From Streptomyces eurythermus (GTDB lineage: Bacteria; Actinomycetota; Actinomycetes; Streptomycetales; Streptomycetaceae), in NCBI RefSeq assembly GCF_014649115.1, contig NZ_BMSK01000003.1, forward strand, positions 434,001-498,000: DNA of 64,000 nt, in the 5' to 3' direction. This document shows positions 37,213 to 46,765 of the stretch, piece by piece. Under the pieces are notes generated by a model. That model saw nothing but the letters and a program-made list of their open reading frames with translations, was not told the DNA's origin and searched no databases. Position 1 is the stretch's first letter; every line of letters starts with the position of its first letter. The position numbers and the translations under genes were made by a program.

Positions 37213-38540
37213 CGGTGGGGCAGGGCGGGCACGGGGGCCCGGCGCCGGCGGCGGCCGGCCTCTCGTCGCCGTCCGGGGGTTCCGCCGTCCCGGGGCACGG
37301 CCCGGGGCCTGTGCCCGGCGGGCGTTCCTTTCACGCGATGTGGGCCGAGCTGCTCCCCGTCGGCCGGCACCCCGGCTCCGGCGGCTACCGGCGCTACGCC
37401 TGGACCGGGGCCGACGCCGAGTGCCGGGACTGGTTCCGGGAGCAGGCCGAGGCGCGCGGGCTGACGTACGAGGCCGACCGGAACGGGAACCAGTGGGCCT
37501 GGCTGGGGGACCCGGCCGCCGGGGACGCCGTCGTCACCGGGTCGCACCTGGACTCCGTGCCGGACGGCGGGGCCTTCGACGGGCCCCTCGGCGTGGTCTC
37601 CTCCTTCGCCGCGCTGGACGAACTGCGCGGCCGGGGCGTGCGGTTCACCAGGCCGCTCGCCATCGTCAACTTCGGTGACGAGGAGGGGGCCCGGTTCGGG
37701 CTCGCCTGTGTCGGGTCGCGGCTCACCGCCGGACAGCTGACCGCCGAGCAGGCGCACCGGCTCACCGACGGCGACGGGATCACCCTGCCCCGGGCCATGG
37801 AGGCCGCCGGGTACGACCCCGAGGCCATCGGGCCCGACCCCGAACGGCTCGCCCGGATCGGCGCGTTCGTGGAGCTGCACGTCGAACAGGGGCGGGCGCT
37901 GGACCTGTCCGGCGACCGGGTGGGCGTCGCCAGCGCCATCTGGCCGCACGGACGCTGGCGGTTCGACTTCCGGGGCGAGGCCAACCACGCCGGCACCACC
38001 CGGCTGGCCGACCGCCGCGACCCCATGCTGTCGTACGCCCAGACCGTGCTCGCCGCCCGCCGCGAGGCCGAACTCGCCGGTGCCGTCGCCACCTTCGGCA
38101 AGATCGCGGTGGAACCGAACGGCGTCAACGCGATCCCCTCGCTGGTGCGCGGCTGGCTCGACTCCCGCGCCGCCGACCAGGAGACCCTGGACGAGGTCGT
38201 CGGGGGAGTGGAGAGGGCCGCGCGCGAGTACGCCACCGCGCACGGCATCGACCTCGACGTCGTCCGGGAGTCCTTCACCCCGGTCGTCGAGTTCGACCAC
38301 GCCCTGCGCGACGAACTCGCCCGGATCCTCGGCAAGGACACCGGCCTGACCGTGCCCGTCCTCGGGACCGGAGCGGGACACGACGCCGGAATCCTCTCCG
38401 GGAGCGTCCCGACCGCCATGCTGTTCGTGCGCAACCCCACCGGTGTCTCGCACTCCCCGGCCGAGTTCGCGGCCGAGGACGACTGCGTGGCCGGGGTGCG
38501 CGCACTCGCCGACGTACTGGAAGGGCTGGCCTGCCGGTGA
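37209..38540 (+). CDS. M20-family amidohydrolase (allantoate amidohydrolase/N-carbamoylase type) in the hut operon
   Basis: A 443-residue zinc amidohydrolase. A Gly/Pro-rich N-terminus precedes the enzyme (about 40-440). Metal-binding motifs are [19 protein letters not shown] (His/Asp), the [17 protein letters not shown] Glu pair, [12 protein letters not shown] (His), [15 protein letters not shown] (dimer domain) and [11 protein letters not shown] (His). Its tight position (GTGA overlap with hutU, GTGA overlap into hutF) points to a role in histidine breakdown. The likely substrate is N-formyl-L-glutamate, giving glutamate and formate after HutF. This assignment is inferred from context. Alternatives are allantoate or N-carbamoyl-amino acids. 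Confidence 0.82.
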
Positions 38541-39874
38541 CCAAGGGAACCTACTGGCTGGAGCACGCCTGGCTCGGCGACCGCGTCGAGCCGGGCGTGG
38601 CCGTGGACGTGGCCGGCGGACGCATCGGCGCCGTGCGCACGGACGTGCACACCCCGCCCCCGGGCGCCGAGGTGCTGCGCGGGCTGACCCTGCCGGGGCT
38701 CGCCAACGCCCACAGCCACGCCTTCCACCGGGCCCTGCGGGGCGTGGTCCAGGTCGGCTCCGGGACCTTCTGGACCTGGCGCGAGGTGATGTACTCCGTC
38801 GCCGCCCGGCTGACCCCGGACGGCTACCACGCCCTGGCCCGCGCGGTGTACGCCGAGATGGCCCTGGCCGGCATCACCTGTGTCGGCGAGTTCCACTACG
38901 TGCACCACGCCCCCGGTGGCACCCGCTACGCCGACCCCAACGCCATGGGCGAGGCGCTGATCGAGGCCGCCGCCGAGGCCGGCATCCGGATCACCCTCCT
39001 GGACACCTGCTACCTCTCCGCCGGCTTCGGGGAGCCGCCGGGCGCCCACCAGCTGCGCTTCTCCGACGGCAGCGCGGCGGACTGGGCAGAACGCTGTGCG
39101 GTTCTCAAGGAACGGGATCACGCACGGATCGGAGCGGCGATCCACTCCGTACGGGCCGTGCCCGCCGGGCAGTTGGCGACCGTGGCGCGGTGGGCCGAGG
39201 AGCGGCGGGCCCCGCTGCACGTGCACCTGTCGGAGCAGCCCGCCGAGAACGAGGCATGCCTCGCCGCGCACGGCCGCACCCCCACCCGGCTGCTCGCCGA
39301 CCACGGCGTCCTCGGGCCGCGCACCACCGGCGTGCACAACACCCACCTCACCGAGGAGGACATCGCCCTGCTCGGCGGCTCGGGCACCGGCACCTGCATG
39401 TGCCCCACCACCGAACGGGACCTGGCCGACGGCATCGGCCCGGCCGTCGCCCTCCAGCGGGCCGGCTCCCCGCTCAGTCTCGGCTCCGACAGCCACGCCG
39501 TGATCGACCTGCTCGAAGAGGCGCGCGCGATGGAGCTGAACGAGCGGCTGCGCAGCCGCACCCGGGGCCACTGGACGGCCGCCGCCCTGCTGCGGGCCGC
39601 CACCGCCGACGGCCACGCCGCCCTCGGCTGGGACGAGGCCGGCACCATCGAGCCCGGCGCGCTCGCCGACCTGACGACGATCGCCCTGGACTCGGTCAGA
39701 ACGGCCGGGCCACCGCCCCGGCTGGGCGCCGAGACGGCCGTATTCGCGGCGAGCGCGGCGGACGTACGGCACACGGTCGTGGGGGGCCGGCAGATCGTGC
39801 GCGACGGGGCGCACACGCGCGTCCCCGATGTGCCGCAAGCCCTGGCGCGGGCCGTCGAAGCCCTCCGCGCCTGA
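38537..39874 (+). CDS. hutF: Formimidoylglutamate deiminase
   Basis: A 445-residue amidohydrolase. The N-terminal small domain is followed by the metal motif [15 protein letters not shown], the [17 protein letters not shown] block typical of HutF, His in [26 protein letters not shown], and the Asp loop [20 protein letters not shown]. HutF removes ammonia from N-formimidoyl-L-glutamate to give N-formylglutamate, the branch used by Streptomyces and Pseudomonas. It is fully consistent with its position between the M20 amidohydrolase and hutI. The start GTG overlaps the preceding stop. Confidence 0.93.
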   Translation: MTKGTYWLEHAWLGDRVEPGVAVDVAGGRIGAVRTDVHTPPPGAEVLRGLTLPGLANAHSHAFHRALRGVVQVGSGTFWTWREVMYSVAARLTPDGYHALARAVYAEMALAGITCVGEFHYVHHAPGGTRYADPNAMGEALIEAAAEAGIRITLLDTCYLSAGFGEPPGAHQLRFSDGSAADWAERCAVLKERDHARIGAAIHSVRAVPAGQLATVARWAEERRAPLHVHLSEQPAENEACLAAHGRTPTRLLADHGVLGPRTTGVHNTHLTEEDIALLGGSGTGTCMCPTTERDLADGIGPAVALQRAGSPLSLGSDSHAVIDLLEEARAMELNERLRSRTRGHWTAAALLRAATADGHAALGWDEAGTIEPGALADLTTIALDSVRTAGPPPRLGAETAVFAASAADVRHTVVGGRQIVRDGAHTRVPDVPQALARAVEALRA

Positions 39875-39894
39875 CGACCACCCACGAGGACACC

Positions 39895-41106
39895 ATGAGC
39901 AGCAGCACCGTCATCACCAACATCGCCACGCTGGTCACCAACGACCCCTCCCTCGGATGGGGGTCCCCCCGTTCGAGCAAGTTCGAGAATGGGGGAAACT
40001 CCCCTCTCGGTCTGGTCCGGGACGCGGCCGTCGTCATCGACGGCGACCGGGTCGTGTGGACCGGTGAGTCAAGCAAAGCACCCGCCACTGACAACCGGGT
40101 CGACGCGGCCGGCCGGGCGGTGCTGCCCGGCTTCGTGGACTCCCACTCCCACCTGGTCTTCGCCGGCGACCGGACGCAGGAGTTCAACGCCCGCATGTCC
40201 GGCCGCCCCTACACCGCGGGCGGCATCCGCACCACGGTCGCGGCCACCCGCGCCGCGAGCGACGCGGAACTGGAGGCGAACCTCGCCCGTTACCTCGCCG
40301 AGGCCCTGCGCCAGGGCACGACCACGCTCGAGACCAAGTCGGGCTACGGCCTCACGGTCGAGGACGAGGCCCGCGCCCTGCGCCTGGCGGCCCGGCACAC
40401 CGAGGAGGTGACGTACCTCGGCGCGCACGTCGTCAGCCCCGACTACGCCGACGACCCGGCGGCCTATGTCGCCCTGGTCACCGGCGAGATGCTGGACGCC
40501 TGCGCGCCGCACGCCCGCTGGATCGACGTGTTCTGCGAGAAGGGCGCCTTCGACGGCGACCAGGCCCGTGCCGTCCTCACCGCGGGCAAGGCGAAGGGCC
40601 TGCACCCGCGCGTCCACGCCAACCAGCTCTCCTACGGCCCCGGCGTCCAGCTGGCCGTGGAACTCGACGCGGCCAGCGCCGACCACTGCACCCACCTGAC
40701 GGACGCGGACGTCGACGCGCTCGCGCACAGCCGTACGGTCGCCACCCTGCTGCCCGGTGCCGAGTTCTCCACCCGCGCCGAGTGGCCGGACGCCCGCCGC
40801 CTGCTGGACGCGGGCGTGACGGTCGCCCTGTCCACCGACTGCAACCCGGGCTCGTCCTTCACCTCGTCCGTGCCCTTCTGCATCGCCCTGGCCGTCCGGG
40901 ACATGGGGATGACCCCGGACGAGGCGGTGTGGTCGGCGACGGCGGGCGGCGCCGCCGCCCTGCGCCGCACCGACATCGGCCGGCTCGCCCCGGGCGCCCG
41001 CGCGGACCTGCTCCTGCTCGACGCCCCGAGCCATGTCCACCTGGCCTACCGCCCGGGCGTGCCGCTGGTCGCCGGGGTGTGGCGCGCCGGCGTACGCGTC
41101 GTCTGA
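39895..41106 (+). CDS. hutI: Imidazolonepropionase, with an extra N-terminal insertion
   Basis: A 403-residue amidohydrolase opening the imidazolone ring to N-formimidoylglutamate. It has metal His pair [65 protein letters not shown] and [16 protein letters not shown]. About 16 residues ([14 protein letters not shown] region, residues 22-37) interrupt the normally short SLG-to-PLGL turn and are encoded by a G/C-tract repeat element at 39957-40004. The reading frame is kept, so the enzyme is probably active. Last gene of the hut operon, ended by a 20-bp hairpin. Confidence 0.93.
   Translation: MSSSTVITNIATLVTNDPSLGWGSPRSSKFENGGNSPLGLVRDAAVVIDGDRVVWTGESSKAPATDNRVDAAGRAVLPGFVDSHSHLVFAGDRTQEFNARMSGRPYTAGGIRTTVAATRAASDAELEANLARYLAEALRQGTTTLETKSGYGLTVEDEARALRLAARHTEEVTYLGAHVVSPDYADDPAAYVALVTGEMLDACAPHARWIDVFCEKGAFDGDQARAVLTAGKAKGLHPRVHANQLSYGPGVQLAVELDAASADHCTHLTDADVDALAHSRTVATLLPGAEFSTRAEWPDARRLLDAGVTVALSTDCNPGSSFTSSVPFCIALAVRDMGMTPDEAVWSATAGGAAALRRTDIGRLAPGARADLLLLDAPSHVHLAYRPGVPLVAGVWRAGVRVV
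39957..40004 (+). repeat. Short interspersed repeat element inside hutI
   Basis: About 48 bp with the pattern TGGGGGTCCCCCC, then TTCGAG-containing palindromic core, then TGGGGGAAACTCCCC. A second copy lies at 49669-49710 upstream of the peptide transporter. Both share a G-run, a TCCCCC arm, a central palindrome and a closing GGGGGA. The copy in hutI is in frame and free of stops. Confidence 0.7.
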
Positions 41107-41141
41107 CCGGCCGCCGGGCGGACCCGGCCCGCGACCGAGGA

Positions 41142-41187
41142 CCCCGATGGGCGGTCCGGCCTCGCGGGGCCGGACCGCCCATCGGGG
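41142..41187. terminator. 20-bp perfect hairpin between hutI and sigI
   Basis: CCCCGATGGGCGGTCCGGCC (41142-41161) pairs perfectly with 41168-41187 around a 6-nt loop between convergent genes. It acts as a bidirectional terminator. Confidence 0.92.
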
Positions 41188-41207
41188 CGCGCGAAGTGCC
41201 GCGCGGG

Positions 41208-42104
41208 TCACTCCTCCAGGGTCAGCCCCTTGCGCAGCCGTACCAGCGTGCGCGACAGCAGCCGGGAGACGTGCATCTGGGAGATGCCCAGTTCCTCGCC
41301 GATCTCGGACTGGGTCATGTTCGCCACGAAGCGCAGGGAGAGGATCTTCCGGTCCCGGGACGGCAGCGAGGCGATCAGCGGCTTGAGGGACTCGATGTAC
41401 TCGATGCCCTCGAGCCCGTGGTCCTCGTAGCCGATGCGGTCCGCGAGCGCGCCCTCGGAGTCGTCCTCCTCGGGCTGGGCGTCCAGCGAGGAGGCGGTGT
41501 AGGCGTTCGAGGCGGCCATGCCCTCGACGACCTCCTCGCTGGAGATGCCGAGGCGTTCGGCGAGTTCCGCGACCGTGGGCGCGCGGTCCAGCTGCTGCGC
41601 CAGCTCGTCGCCCGCCTTGGCGAGGTCGAGGCGCAGCTCCTGGAGCCGGCGCGGGACCCGCACCGACCACGAGGTGTCACGGAAGAACCGCTTGATCTCG
41701 CCGATGATGGTGGGCATCGCGAAAGTGGGGAACTCGACACCGCGGGAGAGTTCGAAGCGGTCGATGGCCTTGATCAGGCCGATGGTGCCGACCTGGATGA
41801 TGTCCTCCATCGGCTCGCTGCGGGAGCGGAAGCGGGAGGCGGCGAACTTGACGAGCGCGAGGTTGAGCTCGACGAGGGTGTTGCGGACGTACGCGTGTTC
41901 GTGCGTCCCTTCCTCCAGCGACTCCAGCCGCTTGAAGAGGGTCTTGGACAGGGCCCGCGCGTCGACCGGGCCGATCTCGTCGTAGGGGGGGATCTCCGGG
42001 AGTCCCTCGAAGGGGTCGAGGGGGTCGATGGGATGATCCAGCTGTACCGGTGGGGGTGTCGACGTCGCGATCGGGGTAGGCGATGCGTCGAGCCGGGGTG
42101 ACAT
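41208..42104 (-). CDS. sigI: RNA polymerase sigma factor, SigB/SigF group (SigI-like)
   Basis: A 298-residue group 3 sigma factor. Region 2 has NTLVELNLALVKFAASRFRSR, then PMEDIIQVGTIGLIKAIDRFE and FPTFAMPTIIGEIKRFFRD. Region 3 has VPRRLQELRLDLAKAGDEL. Region 4 has LPSRDRKILSLRFVANMTQSEIGEELGISQMHVSRLLSR. The N-terminal ~45 residues are Pro/Asp-rich. The nearest relatives are stress or developmental SigB-type factors controlled by partner switching. The STAS and ATP-binding genes next door are divergent from it and form the likely switch. Start by GGAGG six bases before ATG 42104. The name rests on synteny from memory. Confidence 0.9.
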   Translation of the reverse strand: MSPRLDASPTPIATSTPPPVQLDHPIDPLDPFEGLPEIPPYDEIGPVDARALSKTLFKRLESLEEGTHEHAYVRNTLVELNLALVKFAASRFRSRSEPMEDIIQVGTIGLIKAIDRFELSRGVEFPTFAMPTIIGEIKRFFRDTSWSVRVPRRLQELRLDLAKAGDELAQQLDRAPTVAELAERLGISSEEVVEGMAASNAYTASSLDAQPEEDDSEGALADRIGYEDHGLEGIEYIESLKPLIASLPSRDRKILSLRFVANMTQSEIGEELGISQMHVSRLLSRTLVRLRKGLTLEE

Positions 42105-42212
42105 GGGTGTCCTCCATCGTTCTCGGCATATGGCTGCCGAAGCCAGTACGTGCACTGCGGTGTGCGGCGCCTCCGAAGCCGGCGTGTAGGGGTGTGTGTC
42201 CTTACTAGCCCT

Positions 42213-42232
42213 ACCCGCTGCACCGAGCGGGT
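42213..42232. promoter_or_regulatory. Inverted repeat in the sigI-arsI divergent region
   Basis: ACCCGCT-gcaccg-AGCGGGT is a perfect 7-bp inverted repeat, 109 bp from the sigI start and 121 bp from the STAS gene. It is a candidate operator or promoter-proximal hairpin. Confidence 0.4.
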
Positions 42233-42352
42233 CGCAAGTGCGTTCTGTTGCGGTATGTCCGATTGTGTGCGGTTGTTCGGGTGTCGGAGTGCGCAGGGAG
42301 GGCGTAATGTTCGAGGGCATCAGCAGCCACGACCTCGGGAGAGAGAGACGGC

Positions 42353-42730
42353 ATGGACCACGGGACGGTCGGCAGCGCACAGTCGGGCCGGCTTCTGGTG
42401 GAGGTGCGGGAAGAGGGCTCCAGCGCCGTTGTGACACCGGCCGGCGAACTCGACCACCACACCGCCGATCTTTTGCGTGAGCCCCTCGACGACCTGTTGG
42501 ACAAGGGCTTCTCACGGCTCGTCGTGGACTGCTCCCGCCTGGAGTTCTGCGACTCCACGGGACTGAACGTCCTGCTCGGCGCCCGGCTGAAGGCGGACGC
42601 CGCCGGTGGCGGGGTCCACCTGGCCGGCATGCTGCCGGTGGTGGCCCGGGTGTTCGAGATCACAGGGGCGGAGACGGTCTTCACCGTCCACGACTCCGTG
42701 GAGGCCGCCCTGGCCGACGGTGCCGACTGA
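42353..42730 (+). CDS. arsI: STAS-domain anti-sigma factor antagonist (ArsI-like)
   Basis: A 125-residue STAS protein of SpoIIAA/RsbV type: strand VREEGSSAVVTPAGELDHHTADLL, then SRLVVDCSRLEFCDSTGLNVLLGA. The phosphorylatable Ser (near residue 68, in the CDSTGLN loop) is present. Unphosphorylated, such proteins bind the anti-sigma kinase and free the sigma factor. It is paired with the ATP-binding protein at 43045 and divergent SigI. ATG preceded by gggagagaga. Confidence 0.9.
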   Translation: MDHGTVGSAQSGRLLVEVREEGSSAVVTPAGELDHHTADLLREPLDDLLDKGFSRLVVDCSRLEFCDSTGLNVLLGARLKADAAGGGVHLAGMLPVVARVFEITGAETVFTVHDSVEAALADGAD

Positions 42731-43044
42731 GCCGCCGTGTCCTGCCATGAGGACGGGTCCGCGCCCGGCCCCCGCGGGCGTTGCGCGGGTCATCCGAACA
42801 CGGGGGTGTTCCCTGGGATCGGTCGGGCAGGAGAGGGCAGAAGAAGGCGGGGGACGGCCCGGCCGGCACGCGCACGGGACGCGCGTCCGGCGGACGGGCG
42901 GTCGGTCCCCGGGTGGTGCGACGGCCGACGCGGCCGGCGCTCGTCGTCCGGCCCCTTGGCCGGGACCACGGGCCGCGGTGCCGCTCGGACCGCTGACCGG
43001 ACTTTTGTAATCGTGAACTGGTGAATCGGTGAGGTGAAGCGCTG
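42731..43044 (+). other. Gap between the STAS and anti-sigma genes
   Basis: 314 bp, GC rich, with no gene supported by codon bias. Near its 3' end, three phased GTGA repeats (cgtgaactg, gtgaatcg, gtgaggtg; about 43013-43037) lie just before the ATG at 43045. They may form a ribosome binding or regulatory element. The gap is wide for an operon, so the anti-sigma gene probably has its own promoter. Confidence 0.5.
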
Positions 43045-43605
43045 ATGAGCACCACCCGGCCTTACTCGCCGGGCGAGCGCGGCCCGGAGCCCAGCGGCGC
43101 TTCCGGGGCGTCCGAGGGGGTCGCGCCGGCCGTCGGCGCGGCCGCGGGGGCAGCCGCGCCGTCCGTGCCGACCGACGGCACTCCGCGCAGCCGCGAACGG
43201 CAGGTGCGCAGACTCCGCCTGGAAGGCGAGAGCGGGGTCGTCCCGCTCGCGCGCGACTTCACCCGTCAGGCGTTGTACGCGTGGGACTGGCTGCCCGCCG
43301 CCACCGCCGACCGGCGGGCCGCCGCCGAGGATGTGCTGCTCGTCGTCTCCGAACTGGTCACCAACGCCTGCCTGCACGCCGAGGGCCCCGACGAACTCCG
43401 GCTCACCTGCGACAACAAGGTGATCCGGGTGGAGGTCTCGGACCGGGGCGCCGGCCAGCCGGCCCCGCGCACCCCGCACCGGGCCGGCCGGCCCGGCGGC
43501 CACGGCATGTTCATCGTGCAGCGGCTGTGTCTGGACTGGGGCGTCATCCGGATCAGCGGCACGCCGGGCAAGACGGTGTGGGCGGAACTGGGCGCGCCGG
43601 CCTGA
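43045..43605 (+). CDS. prsI: Anti-sigma factor with HATPase_c domain (PrsI-like)
   Basis: A 186-residue serine-kinase-type anti-sigma factor (SpoIIAB/RsbW group). A disordered Ala/Gly/Pro N-terminus (about 1-55) precedes the GHKL fold: N-box LVVSELVTNACLHA, G1 VEVSDRGAG and G2 GGHGMFIVQRL. It would bind and inhibit SigI and phosphorylate the STAS partner. The length and orientation fit the sigI-arsI-prsI set described in S. coelicolor. ATG with gaggtg six to nine bases upstream. Confidence 0.88.
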   Translation: MSTTRPYSPGERGPEPSGASGASEGVAPAVGAAAGAAAPSVPTDGTPRSRERQVRRLRLEGESGVVPLARDFTRQALYAWDWLPAATADRRAAAEDVLLVVSELVTNACLHAEGPDELRLTCDNKVIRVEVSDRGAGQPAPRTPHRAGRPGGHGMFIVQRLCLDWGVIRISGTPGKTVWAELGAPA

Positions 43606-43683
43606 CCCGTGGCGCGGCCGGGAAGCGCCCTCGCCCGATCGTCGGTGACGGCCTTCCGGCCCCTGGCACAGCCGGTGGCCGGA

Positions 43684-43760
43684 AGGCCCGGCCGTGCCGA
43701 CGGGTGTTCCGGCCCGGCCGTACCGGCGGGTGTTCCGGCCCGGCCGCACCGGAGGGTGTC
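43684..43760 (+). repeat. 26-bp tandem repeat, three copies
   Basis: Units begin about 43684, 43710 and 43736, each with ggcccggccg then gggtgttc or a variant. The period is not a multiple of three. It occupies the 312-bp gap after the anti-sigma gene; no gene is credible there. Confidence 0.7.
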
Positions 43761-43917
43761 CGGGCCGCCGCCTCCGCTCCGGTGTCCCGCCGTACCCGTC
43801 GTCCGCCCCGGGCCGCCTCAACTCCGGCGTGTGACGCGTCTTCCTTCCTCACGACCCCGGGCGTACCTTGACGGCCGCATCTGATACACCGTCAGGAACG
43901 GATGGGGTGGACCGACC

Positions 43918-44625
43918 GTGTCGTACCCGAAACGAACCGCCGCGCTCGCGTCCGCCGCGGCCCTGGCCGGCGCGGCGGCACTGGTGGCCGCACCGGCGGC
44001 CCACGCCGAGGTGACCGACGTCGACTACCGCTGCCGGACGCCGATCGGCGTCAAGAGCGCCGTGTCGCCCATCGACATCAAGGGCGCCCGGAGCGGCGCC
44101 GGCTACAAGATCACGATGTCCTGGCAGAAGGGCGTCTCCTCCAGCCCGATCGAACTGGGCAAGGGAGCGATGAACCCGAGCGCCACCATCCGGCTGGGCG
44201 GCGCCGACAGCGGCACGCTCACCGTCACCGGACCCGCCAACACCGCCGCGATCCCTGCCGACACCCCGATCAAGATCAGCGATCTGAGCGGCACCTACAC
44301 ACCCCGGAAGAGCGGTGCGGTCACCTTCACGGCCGGCACGCTCACCATCAAGGCCCTCGGTACGACGACCACCTGCACGCCGGCCGACAGCCCCGGACCG
44401 GCCCTGACCCTGAACGTGACGGCACCCGGCGGTTCGGCCGCGACGGGCGGCCCCGGTACGACGGGTGGCTCGGGTCCCACCAGCGGTTCCGGCGGCGGAC
44501 AGCTGCCGCAGACCGGTCCCCAGGACTCCGCCGTCGCCCTCGGCACGCTCGGCGGCACGGTGCTCCTCGCCGGCGCGGCGGGCGCCCTGTGGCTGTCCCG
44601 GCGCGGCCGCACCGCCCGCGGCTGA
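43918..44625 (+). CDS. Secreted surface protein with LPQTG sortase signal, single beta domain
   Basis: A 235-residue exported protein. The signal peptide (about 1-30) ends APAAHA. One beta-rich domain (about 33-160) is bounded by YRCRTPIGVKSAVSPIDIKG and a closing TTTTCTP, with two Cys that could form a disulfide. A Gly/Thr/Ser linker follows, then a sorting signal LPQTG, a hydrophobic span (ALGTLGGTVLLAGAAGALWL) and a basic tail RRGR. It should be anchored to peptidoglycan by a sortase. The domain recurs twice in the last gene of this locus. It may correspond to the DUF6801-type actinobacterial domain (unverified). GTG start. Confidence 0.82.
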   Translation: MSYPKRTAALASAAALAGAAALVAAPAAHAEVTDVDYRCRTPIGVKSAVSPIDIKGARSGAGYKITMSWQKGVSSSPIELGKGAMNPSATIRLGGADSGTLTVTGPANTAAIPADTPIKISDLSGTYTPRKSGAVTFTAGTLTIKALGTTTTCTPADSPGPALTLNVTAPGGSAATGGPGTTGGSGPTSGSGGGQLPQTGPQDSAVALGTLGGTVLLAGAAGALWLSRRGRTARG

Positions 44626-44768
44626 CGGACCGCGCCCACGGCCGGACCGCCACGAGTCCGGGAAGGCCCGGCCAGGCCCCCGCCGCCGGACCCGGCCGCA
44701 CCGCACACCACCACCGTCCCGGTGCCGTCGCCCGCCGCCCCCTTCGGCCACCACCGCTGGAGCCGCCC

Positions 44769-45647
44769 ATGCCGACCGCCGCACGCGCCCCCGTCCCGCC
44801 GCGCCCTCCCCGCTCCCTCGTACGTCCCGTCCGTCCGGCCCTCCCGGCCGTCCTCGCCGTCCTCCTGACGCTCGCCCCGCTGACCGATGCCCCGCGGGCC
44901 GTCGCGCGGTCCGGCGGATGGTCGGTCGCCCCGCTGGGCGGCGGGCGGCCCGCGTTCTACGCCGAGGGCACTCCCGGGGCGGTGCTGCGGGACACGGTGT
45001 CCGTGACCAACCCGGGCCGGACACCGGTCACGGTCCGGCTGCGCGGCACCGGCGTCCCGGCGGTGTTCGCCCGCGACGGTCTGCGGGTGCCCGCCCGCAC
45101 CCGGGCCCAGGTGCCCTTCACCGTCACCGTGCCGCGCGATGCCGGGCCCGGCGACCGCACAGGCTCCATAGAGGCGCGGGACGCCCACGGCCGCAGAGCC
45201 ACCGTGCCCGTCCGGCTGCGCGTCGGCGGCCCCGCGCTGGCCGCGCTGACCGTCGAGCATCTCGCCGTACACGCCGACCGGATCACCTATGACCTGGTCA
45301 ACCGCGGTACGACCGTCCTCGTACCGAGGATCGCGGTGCGCGCCGACGGACTCTTCGGCCGGCGCGTCCTGGACCGCGCCCCGCGCGCCCTGCCGGTCCG
45401 GCTGCCCCCGGGCACCCGGCGGACGCTCAGCGAGCCGTGGCCCGGCCGGCCGGTGCTGGACGAGGTGCGGGTACGGCTGACGGTGACGGCGGCGGGCGGG
45501 GCGCGCGCCACGGCGGCCACCTCGGCGGCGTACGTGCCGTGGGGCGCGGTGGGCGGCGGCGCCGCGGCGGTGGCCGGGCTCCTGTGGTGGCGCGCGCGGC
45601 GGCCCCGGCGGGCCCTGGCCGCCGCGTCGACGGGAGCGGTGTCGTGA
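44769..45647 (+). CDS. Exported membrane-anchored beta-sandwich protein (DUF916-like)
   Basis: A 292-residue protein with a Sec signal (about 18-48) ending near APRAVARSG. Two Ig-like beta domains follow (about 55-145 and 150-250; the first has AVLRDTVSVTNPGRTPVTVRLRG, the second TYDLVNRGTTVLVPRIAVRA). A C-terminal TM segment (about 258-275; WGAVGGGAAAVAGLLWW) ends in a basic tail RARRPRRA. This layout resembles DUF916/WxL-type cell-surface proteins. It lies in an overlapping operon (GTGA) with the next gene and between the two sortase-signal genes, suggesting one surface complex. Family assignment is tentative. Confidence 0.65.
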   Translation: MPTAARAPVPPRPPRSLVRPVRPALPAVLAVLLTLAPLTDAPRAVARSGGWSVAPLGGGRPAFYAEGTPGAVLRDTVSVTNPGRTPVTVRLRGTGVPAVFARDGLRVPARTRAQVPFTVTVPRDAGPGDRTGSIEARDAHGRRATVPVRLRVGGPALAALTVEHLAVHADRITYDLVNRGTTVLVPRIAVRADGLFGRRVLDRAPRALPVRLPPGTRRTLSEPWPGRPVLDEVRVRLTVTAAGGARATAATSAAYVPWGAVGGGAAAVAGLLWWRARRPRRALAAASTGAVS

Positions 45648-46765
45648 GGCGCCTCGCGCTGCTGCCGCCGGCCGCCGCGCTGCTGCTGGCCCTCGCCGTC
45701 CCGCCCGGCCAGGTCCGGGCGGCGGACGGACCGGCCGTGCGGCTGTCGGCGGTCCGGGCCGGGGCGGGCGGCTCGGTCACCGTGAGCGGCACCGGCTGGC
45801 GGCCCCGGGCGCTGCTGATGCTGCTGGTGTGCGGGCGGGCCACCCCGGCCCGGGGCGTGAGCGGCGGCACCAACTCCTGCGCCAACGGCGACGGCCGGGC
45901 CGTGACCACGGACGCCGACGGGGCGTTCGGCCGGCGGCTGCCGGTCGCCGAGCCGCCCGTCCCCTGCCCCTGCGTGGTGCACGTGGCCACCGTCACCGGC
46001 GCCCGCGCCGAGGCGGACGCCGTGCTGGAGATCGCCGGGCACCCGGTGGCCCCGCTGCCCGCCGAGCGTTCCGCCGGCCGGCTGGCGGTGCTGTCCGACA
46101 CCCGGCTGACCGGGTCGAGCGGGCTGCTGACCTGGTTCGGGGCGCCGCCGGGCCGCACTCTGGTGTTCACCGTCGGCAACACCGGCACGAGGACCGTCGA
46201 GAACCCGGTGTTCCAGGTCGGCACCGCGCACGGTGTGTTCGCACCCGAGTGGGACGAGCGGCAGTGGCACGGCACCCTGGCGCCCGGGAAGAAGGCGCGG
46301 GTCGAGCTGCCCGTCGAGCTGTCGGCCGGGGCGCACGGCGACTACACGGTGACGCTGCGGTACGCCGGCCGGGTGCTGGCCGAGCGGCCCTGGGGCGTGG
46401 CCCGGCCCTGGGGCGTGACGCTGTTCTGGGTCCTGCTCTGCCTGGTCGTCCCGGCCGCGCTGTTCCGCGCCGGCATGGCGGTGGTCGACCGGCTCCGCCC
46501 GCCCGGGCCCGGCGGGCGCCCGCGCCACCCCGCCGCCCACTCCGGCCCGCGCCCCCGCGTACGCCTGCCACGCCTGCGTACCCCCGGCACCCGGAACACC
46601 CCCGACGACTCCCCGGCCCCCGCACGCGACCCGGCCGCCAGGACGGCGAGCCTGCCGTGGTTCACCCCGGACTCCGCCCCGCGCGGCCCGGCCGGCCGGT
46701 CCTCCGCACCGCACGACGACAGTCCGACGAGTCCTGCGACTCCCACCCCGAAGGGACCCACGTGA
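45644..46765 (+). CDS. Exported membrane protein of the surface-protein locus
   Basis: A 373-residue protein. The signal peptide ends GQVRAADG (about residue 27). The following extracellular region (about 28-245) is beta-rich with Cys residues (LLVCGRATPARGVSGGTNSC and PVPCPCVVHVATV) and a second domain that includes GRTLVFTVGNTGTRTVENPVF. One TM segment (about 258-285; WGVTLFWVLLCLVVPAALFRAGMA) precedes a Pro/Arg-rich cytoplasmic tail of ~90 residues. No enzyme motif. Starts at GTG overlapping the previous stop, and its own stop overlaps the next start. It was probably made as one unit with its neighbours. Confidence 0.65.
   Translation: MRRLALLPPAAALLLALAVPPGQVRAADGPAVRLSAVRAGAGGSVTVSGTGWRPRALLMLLVCGRATPARGVSGGTNSCANGDGRAVTTDADGAFGRRLPVAEPPVPCPCVVHVATVTGARAEADAVLEIAGHPVAPLPAERSAGRLAVLSDTRLTGSSGLLTWFGAPPGRTLVFTVGNTGTRTVENPVFQVGTAHGVFAPEWDERQWHGTLAPGKKARVELPVELSAGAHGDYTVTLRYAGRVLAERPWGVARPWGVTLFWVLLCLVVPAALFRAGMAVVDRLRPPGPGGRPRHPAAHSGPRPRVRLPRLRTPGTRNTPDDSPAPARDPAARTASLPWFTPDSAPRGPAGRSSAPHDDSPTSPATPTPKGPT

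Noticed and set aside
43609-43884. Small open frame after the anti-sigma gene
   Set aside because: It is made of the 26-bp repeats and Pro/Arg-rich noise; no ribosome binding site and no codon bias.
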